Below, one piece after another: positions 1 to 6,105 of a stretch of DNA of 10,275 bases (position 1 is the first letter of the stretch; each line of letters starts with the position of its first letter). The notes under the pieces are model-generated. The model did not search any database and had not been told where the DNA came from. It worked only from the letters and a program-made list of their open reading frames with translations. The stretch covers positions 1 through 10,275 of the forward strand of contig DVJH01000046.1 of assembly GCA_018710795.1 (NCBI GenBank). Reading direction: 5' to 3'. The DNA comes from Candidatus Galligastranaerophilus gallistercoris (GTDB lineage: Bacteria > Cyanobacteriota > Vampirovibrionia > Gastranaerophilales > Gastranaerophilaceae). The position numbers were made by a program, and so were the translations under genes.

Positions 1-577
1 AAACGCTTGCGATTATGGCGGCCAAAACCATAATTAAAATCTCACCCGCAAGAATGTTTGCAAAAAGTCGGATTGCAAGCGTCAGGGGCCGTGTAAAATC
101 TTCCATAATATTAAAAGGGGTCATAAACCAAACGGGCTGAACGTAATGTTTAAAATAAGAAAGCCCTTTTGCCTTAATCCCTTTATATAAATAAAAGATT
201 AAAACAAATACGGCAAGCGCCGCAGTTGTATTTAAATCATTGGTCGGAGAAGCAAGCTCGCCTGCGGGCAGATGGAAAATTTTTAAAGGGACCTGCCCCA
301 GAAGGTTGCTTACTATAATAAGCAAAAACAAACACATTAAAACCAGTGCGCTTGAGCCCTGCTCTTTTCCCATTCCTTTGGTTAAACCCACAAAAATGGT
401 AACGATTTTTTCAAAAATGCCCTGCAATTTATTCGGCATAATATTTATTTTGATTGTGGACAATAATGCAAAAACAAGAATAACGGCCATTGCAAGCCAT
501 AAAGTAATCAAAGTATCCATATGGACATCTAAACCCAGAAGATTAACTATATAGTGTTCTCCGATATTAAGATTCAT
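1..577 (-). CDS. atpB: F0F1 ATP synthase subunit a (partial, C-terminus beyond window)
   Basis: This is the membrane subunit a of the F-type ATP synthase, which forms the proton half-channels beside the c-ring. The ATG lies at 577-575 on the minus strand and 192 codons are open to the window edge, so roughly 50-60 C-terminal residues of a normal subunit a of about 250 are missing. Visible signatures are hydrophobic spans near residues 24-40, 78-95 and 119-132, the GELASPTNDLNTTAALA block (106-122), FNIMEDFTRPL (155-165) and RLFANILAGE (170-179). Arg170 in RLFANILAGE corresponds to the essential channel arginine (E. coli aR210). The PTNDLNTT and RLFANILAGE wording is close to cyanobacterial and plastid subunit a, which supports a cyanobacterial-lineage host. 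It is probably the first gene of an atp operon reading leftward. A TATAAT about 28 bp upstream fits a promoter. Family assignment is secure. Confidence 0.95.
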   Translation of the reverse strand, partial: MNLNIGEHYIVNLLGLDVHMDTLITLWLAMAVILVFALLSTIKINIMPNKLQGIFEKIVTIFVGLTKGMGKEQGSSALVLMCLFLLIIVSNLLGQVPLKIFHLPAGELASPTNDLNTTAALAVFVLIFYLYKGIKAKGLSYFKHYVQPVWFMTPFNIMEDFTRPLTLAIRLFANILAGEILIMVLAAIIASV

Positions 578-604
578 AAAAAATGCCCCGTACTTTTCAA
601 GTTC

Positions 605-634
605 ATTATACAACAAAAAAATTAATGCAATTAA
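605..634 (-). promoter_or_regulatory. Putative promoter of atpB
   Basis: Read on the minus strand, a perfect TATAAT lies at 610-605. The upstream -35 region is weak: TAATTG at 633-628 (17-bp spacer) or TTAATT at 634-629 (18-bp spacer). Transcription would start near 598 and give a leader of about 20 nt before the ATG at 577. A run of seven T residues in the spacer may help. The -10 is convincing and the -35 is not. Confidence 0.5.
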
Positions 635-708
635 TTGATTGGCAGGCTATAAATCTACTGCCGCACGATTGACACCCGAAAGGCACGGTTTAAAACAATC
701 TCGAGCAA

Positions 709-730
709 ATCTAAATCTTAAGATTTAGAT
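709..730. promoter_or_regulatory. 22-bp perfect palindrome, operator-like
   Basis: The half-site ATCTAAATCTT is followed immediately by its exact reverse complement AAGATTTAGAT with no loop. It lies just downstream of the TTGACA/TAAAAC candidate promoter. A terminator is unlikely because both flanking genes diverge from this region, so no transcript should end here, and there is no strong T-tract. Full two-fold symmetry suggests a site for a dimeric DNA-binding protein. Which protein is unknown; the adjacent response regulator is one possibility. Confidence 0.5.
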
Positions 731-807
731 AATTTTATCCCCCGTAAATCCTTATTTTTCAACCCTTTTATTGATGTTCGGCTCATATAAACGGGCTATT
801 ATTCAAT

Positions 808-825
808 TGTAATCACCCGATTACA
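808..825. promoter_or_regulatory. Interrupted dyad TGTAATC-N4-GATTACA
   Basis: TGTAATCACCCGATTACA is a 7-bp inverted repeat around a 4-bp centre, 52 bp before the response-regulator start codon. Its size and symmetry resemble operators of dimeric helix-turn-helix regulators (CRP/FNR-like or LuxR/NarL-like). It overlaps one candidate -35 region. No regulator can be assigned from sequence alone. Confidence 0.4.
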
Positions 826-841
826 TTACATTATCAGGATG

Positions 842-860
842 AAAAGGTTTAAAAAGGTTT
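842..860 (+). repeat. Two direct repeats AAAAGGTTT, 10-bp period
   Basis: AAAAGGTTT occurs at 842-850 and again at 852-860, one helical turn apart, ending one base before the GGAGG ribosome binding site (862-866). Head-to-tail sites one turn apart can be cooperative protein-binding sites, and this position would affect transcription elongation or translation of the response regulator. It may equally be chance in A/T-rich DNA. Confidence 0.35.
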
Positions 861-876
861 TGGAGGATAGTATAAA

Positions 877-1587
877 ATGAGAAGACTTGATTTTCAAAGA
901 AAAACAAGAGTGATTGTGGTTGATGACAACTATGACCATGCGTCGGGCATCAGAGAATTAATCAATCTTGAAAATGATTATGAAGTAATTGCAAACGCAG
1001 GAAACGTAAATGTTGCTTTATCTTTAATTAAAAAATACCAGCCCGATATCGTTTTAATGGACATGAACATGCCTGAAACAGACGGTATCACGGCAATTAT
1101 GAAAATCGGAGAATTGAACGTTGAAACAAAAGTTATCGTTTTAACCGCATACGATGATCCGGATTTAATTTATCGTGCAATGAAACTCGGCGCAAAAGGA
1201 TATATTTTAAAAACCATGGCATCGCACCAGTTAATCCATGCCTTAGATGAAGTTTCAAACGGAAAAATCTATCTGCCCAACGTTTTATGCTCAAGATTCT
1301 TTGAATATTTCCAGAATTTTGAAAAACACCAGCAAAATAAAACGGCGGAAGATGAAAACAACCTCTTAAACGATTTAACAAACAGAGAAGAAGAAGTACT
1401 GGGGCTTTTAACACAGGGCGTAACATATAAAGGCGTTGCTCAAAAGTTATTTATATCGGAAACAACCGTTAAAACCCATGTTAATAACATTTTCCAAAAG
1501 TTACAGGTAAATGACAGAACACAGGCTGTTTTATACGCAATAAACAAAGGATTCTTAAACAAACAAAGAATAAAAATTGCGGTATAA
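877..1587 (+). CDS. NarL/LuxR-family response regulator
   Basis: A cytoplasmic DNA-binding response regulator of 236 residues. The N-terminal receiver domain (about residues 10-127) keeps every key residue: acidic pair Asp16-Asp17, phospho-acceptor Asp62 in VLMDMNMPETDG, Thr90 in VIVLTAY and Lys112 in GYILK. An unusually polar linker of about 40 residues (128-165) leads to a LuxR-type helix-turn-helix (166-228) with LTNREEEVL, FISETTVKTHVNNIFQKL and the usual DRTQAVLYAINKGF ending. The start is supported by GGAGG at 862-866, 10 nt upstream. The next gene, a histidine kinase, begins 24 nt after the stop, so the two form an operon with the regulator first, and the kinase is the likely phosphodonor. 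Target genes are unknown. The dyads upstream are candidates for autoregulation. Confidence 0.93.
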   Translation: MRRLDFQRKTRVIVVDDNYDHASGIRELINLENDYEVIANAGNVNVALSLIKKYQPDIVLMDMNMPETDGITAIMKIGELNVETKVIVLTAYDDPDLIYRAMKLGAKGYILKTMASHQLIHALDEVSNGKIYLPNVLCSRFFEYFQNFEKHQQNKTAEDENNLLNDLTNREEEVLGLLTQGVTYKGVAQKLFISETTVKTHVNNIFQKLQVNDRTQAVLYAINKGFLNKQRIKIAV

Positions 1588-1611
1588 CCGGGAAATTAAC
1601 GGCAGGTAAAA

Positions 1612-2817
1612 ATGTATAAAAAAGCCAAAAAAACATTAAGATCGTTTTTAACTTCAAACATATATAATGACGAATTATTCTCAAGAAGCTCAATGAATAT
1701 AATCATAAGAGCCTTATTGGAACCCGTTGCAAGCCAGAATGCAATATCGCTCGTTTTTACCAGATTTAAAAACAAAGAAGGTCTGGAAGGGCTGATTAAG
1801 CGTCTTGAATATTGCAACAACGTAGAGATGGTTGATGTTACCGTACCTAATGTTTTAATAAAAGACGATTACGTTGAACTGGAATTTGTAATCTTCACAT
1901 CGGCAAGATATAACTTTGTTTTAATCTGGGATTATTCAAACGATCCCGATAAAAATAAAACATCCGCATTTTTCCTTGCCAACTCAAGACTGGTAAACGA
2001 TGTATACGAAGTTCTTCAAACAAACTTAACCGAAAATTACAAAGAGAAATTCTACCTCCACAAACCCGAAAGACGTGAAAACGAACTTTTAAACGAGGCT
2101 TTGTTCAACGTCTTAAAAAAATTAAACAACAGCATTGAAGAAAACGCATACAGCCAGAATGACGATTATATCGTAGATTTATCGGAAGAAGAAAATTATG
2201 ACGAAAAAATCCGCACGGTAAGCCATGAAATAAAAAATCAGCTTTCCATCATTGATGTTTATTTAAAACTCCTTGAAAAAGAAACCAAAGGAAACAAAAA
2301 CATTGAAATCATCAAAAAGGCTTCCGATATAATTTCGCTTCAATTAAATGATTTGAAAAATTATGAAAACGACGAAATTAAAGAGCTTATTTTGCAGGAC
2401 GTTATTGAAGAATCCTCTAAAATGATGGAGATGATTGTAAAATCAAACAACAACAAACTTGTTTTCCATAAAGACATAAAATACGATATTAAAATTTTTG
2501 CCGATGAAAACAAACTGATTTCCGTTTTAAACAACATAATAAAAAATGCAAACGAATCAACAAAAAATGACACCATAGAATTAAATATAAGTATCGAAAA
2601 AAATAAAGTTCATACGGATATAACAAATCACGGTCCCGCCGTATCCGAACAAAATCAAAAACGCCTTTTTGACAAAGGTTTTACGACAAAAACATACGGA
2701 CATGGAATAGGACTTTATTCGTGCAAAAAATATATTGAAAATTTTAAAGGCACGCTTGAACTTTTGAATTCCGATAAAGAAAAAACAACTTTCAGGATAA
2801 CTCTTCCCCTGAACTGA
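1612..2817 (+). CDS. Soluble sensor histidine kinase
   Basis: A 401-residue kinase, probably the partner of the response regulator just upstream. No transmembrane segment or signal peptide is visible, so sensing is cytoplasmic. Residues 1-about 180 form a sensor region I cannot assign. The dimerisation/phospho-acceptor helix holds SHEIKNQL with His205; the HExxN pattern (His205, Glu206, Asn209) used for phosphatase activity in HisKA proteins is intact. The ATPase domain follows: N box NNIIKNANES (307-316), F box LFDKGFTTK (352-360) and G2 box GHGIGL (363-368). The G1 box reads TNHGPAVSE (338-346), with Asn339 where a DxGxG aspartate is usual; this occurs in some active kinases but should be noted. 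Start ATG at 1612 has AGG 6-8 nt upstream. The H box is of the SHExxN type rather than the HisKA_3 type that normally serves NarL-family regulators. A hairpin terminator follows the stop. Confidence 0.9.
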   Translation: MYKKAKKTLRSFLTSNIYNDELFSRSSMNIIIRALLEPVASQNAISLVFTRFKNKEGLEGLIKRLEYCNNVEMVDVTVPNVLIKDDYVELEFVIFTSARYNFVLIWDYSNDPDKNKTSAFFLANSRLVNDVYEVLQTNLTENYKEKFYLHKPERRENELLNEALFNVLKKLNNSIEENAYSQNDDYIVDLSEEENYDEKIRTVSHEIKNQLSIIDVYLKLLEKETKGNKNIEIIKKASDIISLQLNDLKNYENDEIKELILQDVIEESSKMMEMIVKSNNNKLVFHKDIKYDIKIFADENKLISVLNNIIKNANESTKNDTIELNISIEKNKVHTDITNHGPAVSEQNQKRLFDKGFTTKTYGHGIGLYSCKKYIENFKGTLELLNSDKEKTTFRITLPLN

Positions 2818-2837
2818 CACACAACTTATACGATTGT

Positions 2838-2875
2838 TAAGCGTGCTTTTATTTAAGGCACGCTTATTGTTTTAA
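2838..2875 (+). terminator. Rho-independent terminator of the two-component operon
   Basis: The arm TAAGCGTGC (2838-2846) pairs with GCACGCTTA (2858-2866) around an 11-nt loop and is followed by TTGTTTT. It sits 20 nt past the histidine-kinase stop. The downstream gene is convergent, and on the minus strand the hairpin has no U-tract, so it mainly serves the plus strand. The stem is nearly the same as that of the hairpin at 4533-4567. Confidence 0.75.
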
Positions 2876-3051
2876 AGAGTATATGAATTGTTCGGCCTTG
2901 ATTCCAATACTTTAATTAAAACCGCCTTCAATTCGTCTTTAATATAAGGGCTTCTTATAATATCTTTTAATTCTTCGGGAGGGGTGTGTCTGCAAAATTT
3001 TGCATATTCGGCAATTTTAACCTCAAGAGGTTTTTGCATATCATTTTTCAT
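2872..3051 (-). CDS. Small hypothetical protein, 59 residues
   Basis: A short open frame runs from ATG at 3051-3049 to TAA at 2874-2872. The predicted protein begins MKNDMQKPLEVKIAEYAKFC and ends SRPNNSYTL; the middle reads as two amphipathic helices (AEYAKFCRHTPPEELKDII and IKDELKAVLIKVLESR). AAGGA lies about 12 nt before the ATG, slightly far; the Met at codon 5 is an alternative start. The gene fills the gap between the kinase terminator and the MATE promoter, uses codons like its neighbours and is convergent with the kinase gene. No membrane segment or known motif is seen. I do not recognise the family. Support is the intact frame, acceptable ribosome binding site, plausible protein composition and fit to an otherwise empty gap. 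Confidence 0.55.
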   Translation of the reverse strand: MKNDMQKPLEVKIAEYAKFCRHTPPEELKDIIRSPYIKDELKAVLIKVLESRPNNSYTL

Positions 3052-3111
3052 ACTTTATAATTTTCCTTCACAACCAAGGGGATATTGATTAAAACCCCGT
3101 AAATAAATTTT

Positions 3112-3140
3112 TTGCCCCGAAAATGGCTTATTTATATTAT
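3112..3140 (+). promoter_or_regulatory. Putative sigma-70-type promoter of the MATE gene
   Basis: TTGCCC (3112-3117) and TATTAT (3135-3140) are separated by 17 bp. Transcription would start near 3147, about 28 nt before the preferred ATG at 3175. This also argues against translation starting at the in-frame TTG at 3112, which would lie upstream of the transcript. Confidence 0.4.
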
Positions 3141-3174
3141 TATGTTACAATTCTTTTTATATCAGAGGCAATTT

Positions 3175-4530
3175 ATGACAACAACAAAAGATTTAACGGC
3201 GGGCAATCCGTTTAAATTAATAATTCTGTTTATGCTGCCGATGTTTTTCGGAAACATATTTCAGCAGTTTTATAATTTGGTTGACGCTCTTATCGTCGGA
3301 AGAACAATAGGTCTGAAGGCCCTTGCCGCCGTCGGCGCAACTTCGCCTTTAATTTTTCTTGTAATAGCGTTTATTTTTGCTTCCACTCAGGGGTTTTCGG
3401 TTGTAACGGCGCAAAAGTTCGGCGCAAAAGAATACGATATGGTAAGAAAATCTGCCGCCGCTTCTTTTATATTGTCTTTCCTTTTAACGATTATTATGAC
3501 GCTGATTTCGGCACCCTTTACGATGCATATGCTTCAATTGCTGCAAACGCCGTCGGATATCATTGTTCTTGCGAATGATTATCTTTTTATTATGTATATA
3601 GGAATAGGCGCAACCGTTTTTTATAACGTATCTTCAAATATAATAAGGGCTCTGGGCGACAGCAAAACCCCCCTTTATTTTCTTATTTTTGCATCAATTT
3701 TAAACATATTTTTAGACCTTCTTTTAATTTTAAAATTCCATATGGGGGTAGCGGGCGCCGCCTGGGCAACCGTTATTTCCCAGGCAATTTCAACAGTCAT
3801 TTGCATGACGTATATGTTTTTAAAATTTCCGATTTTAAGACTTAAAAAATCCGATTGGAAAGTTGAAAAAGAATTTTTATACGAACATTTGAGAGTCGGA
3901 ATTCCGATGGGTTTTCAAATGTCCGTTTTAATCATAGGAATTATTGCGGTGCAGTTTGTTTTAAACGGTTTAGGATCAACCGCAATTGCCGCTTTTACGA
4001 CAGCGGTAAGGGTTGATCAGCTGGTATCCCAATCATTGTTGGCATTGGGTGCGGCAGCTGCCACATATACCGCACAAAACTTCGGCGCAAACAAAATGAA
4101 AAGAATAAGAGAAGGTGCGAGAGCATGCGTTTTAATTGCCCTTATATTAAGCATTATGTGCATTATTATTCTCTCATTCTTCGGCAAAGCAATCGTCGGG
4201 CTGTTTTTGGATGCTCCGAACCCCGAAGTTCTAAACCTTGCACAGCAGTATTTGAATATTATTATGATTTTCTTCTTCTTTCTGGGGCTGCTTCTTATAT
4301 ACAGAAACGTTCTTCAGGGAATGGGAAACGTTATGGCGCCTTTATGCTCGGGCGTTGCCGAACTTATTATGAGAACACTTGCAGCCTTTACTCTCGGGCA
4401 TACAATGGGTTATATCGGTATCTGCCTTGCAACACCCGCAGCATGGATTGCGGCGGCAATTGTTTTATACATAGGATATAAAATCAGTCTTATAAAAAAT
4501 ATCAAGAAGTTAAGAAATTCAAACGCATAA
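3175..4530 (+). CDS. MATE-family multidrug/cation efflux transporter
   Basis: An inner-membrane antiporter of 451 residues, the usual size for bacterial MATE proteins (about 12 spans), expected to export organic cations or drugs using a Na+ or H+ gradient. The N-terminus MTTTKDLTAGNPFKLI and the motif FQQFYNLVDALIVGRTIG are typical of the family, as are the central ALGDSKTPLYF and its second-half counterpart VLQGMGNVMAPL, reflecting the two homologous bundles. The frame is open to a TTG at 3112, but ATG 3175 is preferred: AGAGG precedes it by about 8 nt, family members begin this way, and the extra 21 residues lie over a likely promoter. It appears monocistronic, with a hairpin 2 nt past the stop. 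The substrate cannot be told from sequence. Confidence 0.93.
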   Translation: MTTTKDLTAGNPFKLIILFMLPMFFGNIFQQFYNLVDALIVGRTIGLKALAAVGATSPLIFLVIAFIFASTQGFSVVTAQKFGAKEYDMVRKSAAASFILSFLLTIIMTLISAPFTMHMLQLLQTPSDIIVLANDYLFIMYIGIGATVFYNVSSNIIRALGDSKTPLYFLIFASILNIFLDLLLILKFHMGVAGAAWATVISQAISTVICMTYMFLKFPILRLKKSDWKVEKEFLYEHLRVGIPMGFQMSVLIIGIIAVQFVLNGLGSTAIAAFTTAVRVDQLVSQSLLALGAAAATYTAQNFGANKMKRIREGARACVLIALILSIMCIIILSFFGKAIVGLFLDAPNPEVLNLAQQYLNIIMIFFFFLGLLLIYRNVLQGMGNVMAPLCSGVAELIMRTLAAFTLGHTMGYIGICLATPAAWIAAAIVLYIGYKISLIKNIKKLRNSNA

Positions 4531-4532
4531 AA

Positions 4533-4567
4533 AATAAGCGCGCAATTTATTCAAAAGCACGCTTATT
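4533..4567. terminator. Bidirectional terminator hairpin between convergent genes
   Basis: AATAAGCGCGC (4533-4543) pairs with GCACGCTTATT (4557-4567) with one internal C-A mismatch and a 13-nt loop. Read on the minus strand the stem is followed by a run of T residues (complement of 4528-4534), so it is a good terminator for the small membrane-protein gene at 4599-4754. On the plus strand it is followed by TATGGGG, a poorer tail, but it directly follows the MATE stop. The core stem closely matches the terminator at 2838-2866. Confidence 0.65.
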
Positions 4568-4598
4568 TATGGGGAAAAGAAAACGAAAAGTGTTAAAC

Positions 4599-4754
4599 TT
4601 ATTTGCCGTATGATGTTAAATTTTCATTCGCAAGATGATTAAAATAAGACTTTTTAAACTGCTCGCTTCCAAAAAATTCCACCATACTCGGGGCGAGAAC
4701 CAAACAAAAATAAATTACGCCTGCAAAAATAACCAGACTGATTGCTTCAAACAT
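4599..4754 (-). CDS. Small single-span membrane protein under a flagellar-type promoter
   Basis: A 51-residue protein beginning MFEAISLVIFAGVIYFCLVL. Residues 3-22 form one hydrophobic span; the remaining about 29 residues are polar and end in NLTSYGK. The frame is open upstream to another ATG at 4799, but ATG 4754 is chosen because GAGG lies 9 nt before it and because the sigma-28-like promoter at 4803-4830 would start the transcript near 4796, inside or after the upstream ATG. It stands between convergent MATE and divergent fliJ genes and is followed by a terminator. I do not recognise the family. The promoter and location suggest a late flagellar, motility or chemotaxis-associated membrane peptide; that role is inference. 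Confidence 0.65.
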   Translation of the reverse strand: MFEAISLVIFAGVIYFCLVLAPSMVEFFGSEQFKKSYFNHLANENLTSYGK

Positions 4755-4802
4755 ATTTATTGCCTCGCTTTCTAAATAAACCGAATCTTCCTTATGCAAT
4801 TT

Positions 4803-4830
4803 TTATCGGCAGAACAAAAAAACAACTTTA
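4803..4830 (-). promoter_or_regulatory. Sigma-28 (FliA/SigD)-type promoter
   Basis: Read on the minus strand, TAAAGTTG (4830-4823) is followed by GCCGATAA (4810-4803); TAAA and GCCGATAA are 16 bp apart. The known flagellar sigma-28 consensus is TAAA-N15-GCCGATAA, with 14-16 bp tolerated. The -10 is a perfect match and the -35 extends to 7 of 8 of TAAAGTTT. The predicted start of transcription is about 4796, giving a leader of about 41 nt for the 51-residue membrane protein. Confidence 0.7.
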
Positions 4831-4925
4831 GGGTTAATTAAAAATTTTGTAATAAAAATTCACATAAAAAATCTAATATAAATAAAGTATTTTTTTGACT
4901 TTTGCGGGGATTTTATTAAACAAAA

Positions 4926-4941
4926 TACGGGATAGTCCGTA
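4926..4941. promoter_or_regulatory. Short dyad TACGG-N6-CCGTA upstream of fliJ
   Basis: A 5-bp inverted repeat around GATAGT, ending 35 bp before the fliJ start codon in a very A/T-rich leader. It could be an operator or part of the fliJ promoter. TAAA at 4917-4920 with TCCGTAAA at 4936-4943 (15-bp spacer) is a degenerate sigma-28-like arrangement overlapping it, but only 5 of 8 bases match the -10. No clear sigma-70 promoter was found for the flagellar operon in this interval. Confidence 0.25.
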
Positions 4942-4976
4942 AAATATATTGTATAGCCAAAACTGCGGAAAAAACC

Positions 4977-5453
4977 ATGCCCTTCAGGTACAGACTTCAA
5001 AAGTTTTTAGAAATAAGAATAAAAGAAAAAGAAGAGCAGCTAAAAGTCGTACAAGAAGCACAAAATGCACTTTGGGCGGTCGAAGCCGAAATTGAAGCCA
5101 ACAATAAAAACATAACCGACACAAGAATAAACATGAGAAAATCAGACCCCAGAATGTATGAAGGGTTTGACAACTTCTTAAAACATCTGTATGAAATCGG
5201 CGAACAATTGGAAATTAAAAGACAGGAAGCTAAAAAAAAACTCGATGAAGAAATTGAAATTCTGAAAGAAAAAGAACAAAGGGTAAATGTCTTAGAAAAA
5301 CACAAAGAACACAAAAAAGAAGAATATTTATATGAAGAAAAAATGGCAGAGTTAAAAACATTAAACGAAGTCGGTTCGCAAAAGCATTTTATGCGCCAAA
5401 GAGAACAAAAAGAAGAGCAAGAAAACGAAGAAAAATATGATGAGTATCAATGA
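4977..5453 (+). CDS. fliJ: Flagellar export protein FliJ
   Basis: A 158-residue, highly charged, almost entirely helical coiled-coil protein. It starts MPFRYRLQKFLEIRIKEKEE, the standard FliJ opening (F-x-Y-R-L-Q...L-x-x-R...E). FliJ is the central stalk of the flagellar export ATPase complex FliH-FliI-FliJ and links ATP hydrolysis to the FlhA gate. The length fits the family (about 145-160). The ribosome binding site before ATG 4977 is weak (GCGGAAAA). It is the first gene of the flagellar cluster in this window, and its last 17 nt overlap the start of the FliK-like gene, indicating translational coupling. fliI is not immediately upstream, where it is often found; that position is occupied by a divergent small gene. 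Confidence 0.85.
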   Translation: MPFRYRLQKFLEIRIKEKEEQLKVVQEAQNALWAVEAEIEANNKNITDTRINMRKSDPRMYEGFDNFLKHLYEIGEQLEIKRQEAKKKLDEEIEILKEKEQRVNVLEKHKEHKKEEYLYEEKMAELKTLNEVGSQKHFMRQREQKEEQENEEKYDEYQ

Positions 5454-6105
5454 AAATCAGCCTCAGGGCGAACTTAAAGGAAACATCCAAATAAATTCAA
5501 ACCGGTTTGAAGCTTCAAATACCGCAAAAACAACGGAAGGTTCAACCTTTAAGGACGAATTTAACAAGCTTGCGGATAATACAACCTCTCAAATCGACAC
5601 ATCAATGATAGCCTCCGCCCTCGGATTGTATCAGGCAGCTCCGATAAATACCTATACTCCTTCTTTGGAAGAAGAATTTGATTCATATCTGATTGACACA
5701 AAAACAATAGATAATAAAGATGCCATGTTCTTTTTGAATATTTCCTCACAGGGCGAGAATGTAAACATAAAATTAAACAATGATACAAGCATAATTGATG
5801 CAAGCAGTTATAAAACAATGGAAGTTTCAAAAACGCTGGGCGATATAATAATGAAATCTGCGGAAAATAACAAATCCGTAAGGCTTGATTTTGATAACAG
5901 AGTAACCGTTGTCCTGAAAGTTTCAAAAGAAGGAAAAATTGACGCAAGCTTTTTTCCGCAGGACAAACAGGTTGAACAGTATTTAAGAAATAATATTGAT
6001 TATCTTAAAGTCAGATTTGACGAACAAAATATAGCATATTCAAACATAAGTTACAGACCTTACAGACAAAACAGAAACAACAGGCAGGGAGATAAAAATG
6101 AATGA
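5437..6105 (+). CDS. FliK-like flagellar hook-length control protein (short)
   Basis: A 222-residue protein with a disordered, Thr/Asn/Ser-rich N-terminal half and a folded C-terminal half (about 90-208). The C-terminal part has alternating beta-strands and a helix ending in QVEQYLRNNIDYLKVRFDEQ then IAYSNISYRP, which resembles the FliK C-terminal (Flg_hook) substrate-specificity-switch domain, where a sheet is followed by a Leu-rich helix. The position directly after fliJ and before a rod/hook gene is the classic fliK position. It is much shorter than typical FliK (about 375-450 residues), mainly in the N-terminal ruler region. It overlaps fliJ by 17 nt and the next gene by 8 nt. No signal peptide is present, as expected for a type III-exported protein. 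Identity rests on context and fold pattern, so another flagellar assembly factor remains possible. Confidence 0.6.
   Translation: MMSINENQPQGELKGNIQINSNRFEASNTAKTTEGSTFKDEFNKLADNTTSQIDTSMIASALGLYQAAPINTYTPSLEEEFDSYLIDTKTIDNKDAMFFLNISSQGENVNIKLNNDTSIIDASSYKTMEVSKTLGDIIMKSAENNKSVRLDFDNRVTVVLKVSKEGKIDASFFPQDKQVEQYLRNNIDYLKVRFDEQNIAYSNISYRPYRQNRNNRQGDKNE

Larger units (their letters stand above)
578..876. other. Divergent intergenic region with dyads and direct repeats
   Basis: No coding frame is supported in these 299 bp between the divergent atpB and response-regulator genes. The region holds the atpB promoter near 605-634, a consensus TTGACA at 669-674 on the plus strand with only a weak -10 (TAAAAC, 691-696), a 22-bp perfect palindrome at 709-730, an interrupted dyad at 808-825, and two 9-bp direct repeats at 842-850 and 852-860 directly before the ribosome binding site. 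The plus-strand promoter is not resolved. TTGACA with TAAAAC (16-bp spacer) and TTGTAA with CATTAT (807-812 and 829-834, 16-bp spacer) are the two candidates. Confidence 0.6.

Noticed and set aside
240..554. Plus-strand open frame opposite atpB
   Set aside because: The minus-strand frame is unmistakably ATP synthase subunit a. The opposite frame has no recognisable features and no ribosome binding site.
808..825. NtcA-type site (GTA-N8-TAC) in the dyad
   Set aside because: The spacing between GTA and TAC is 10, not 8, so the cyanobacterial nitrogen-regulator site is not met.
2750..2757. GCACGCTT inside the kinase gene as an alternative pairing arm for the terminator
   Set aside because: It encodes part of the kinase C-terminus and is 81 nt from the arm, so chance identity is the simpler reading.
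3112..3174. In-frame N-terminal extension of the MATE protein from TTG 3112
   Set aside because: It lacks a ribosome binding site, covers a likely promoter and adds a sequence not typical of the family. ATG 3175 has AGAGG at good spacing.
4755..4799. Longer form (66 residues) of the small membrane protein from ATG 4799
   Set aside because: There is no ribosome binding site, and the sigma-28-like promoter would start transcription at about 4796, within this ATG.
4917..4943. Sigma-28 promoter for fliJ
   Set aside because: TAAA-N15-TCCGTAAA matches only 5 of 8 bases of the -10 element, far weaker than the other two sites.
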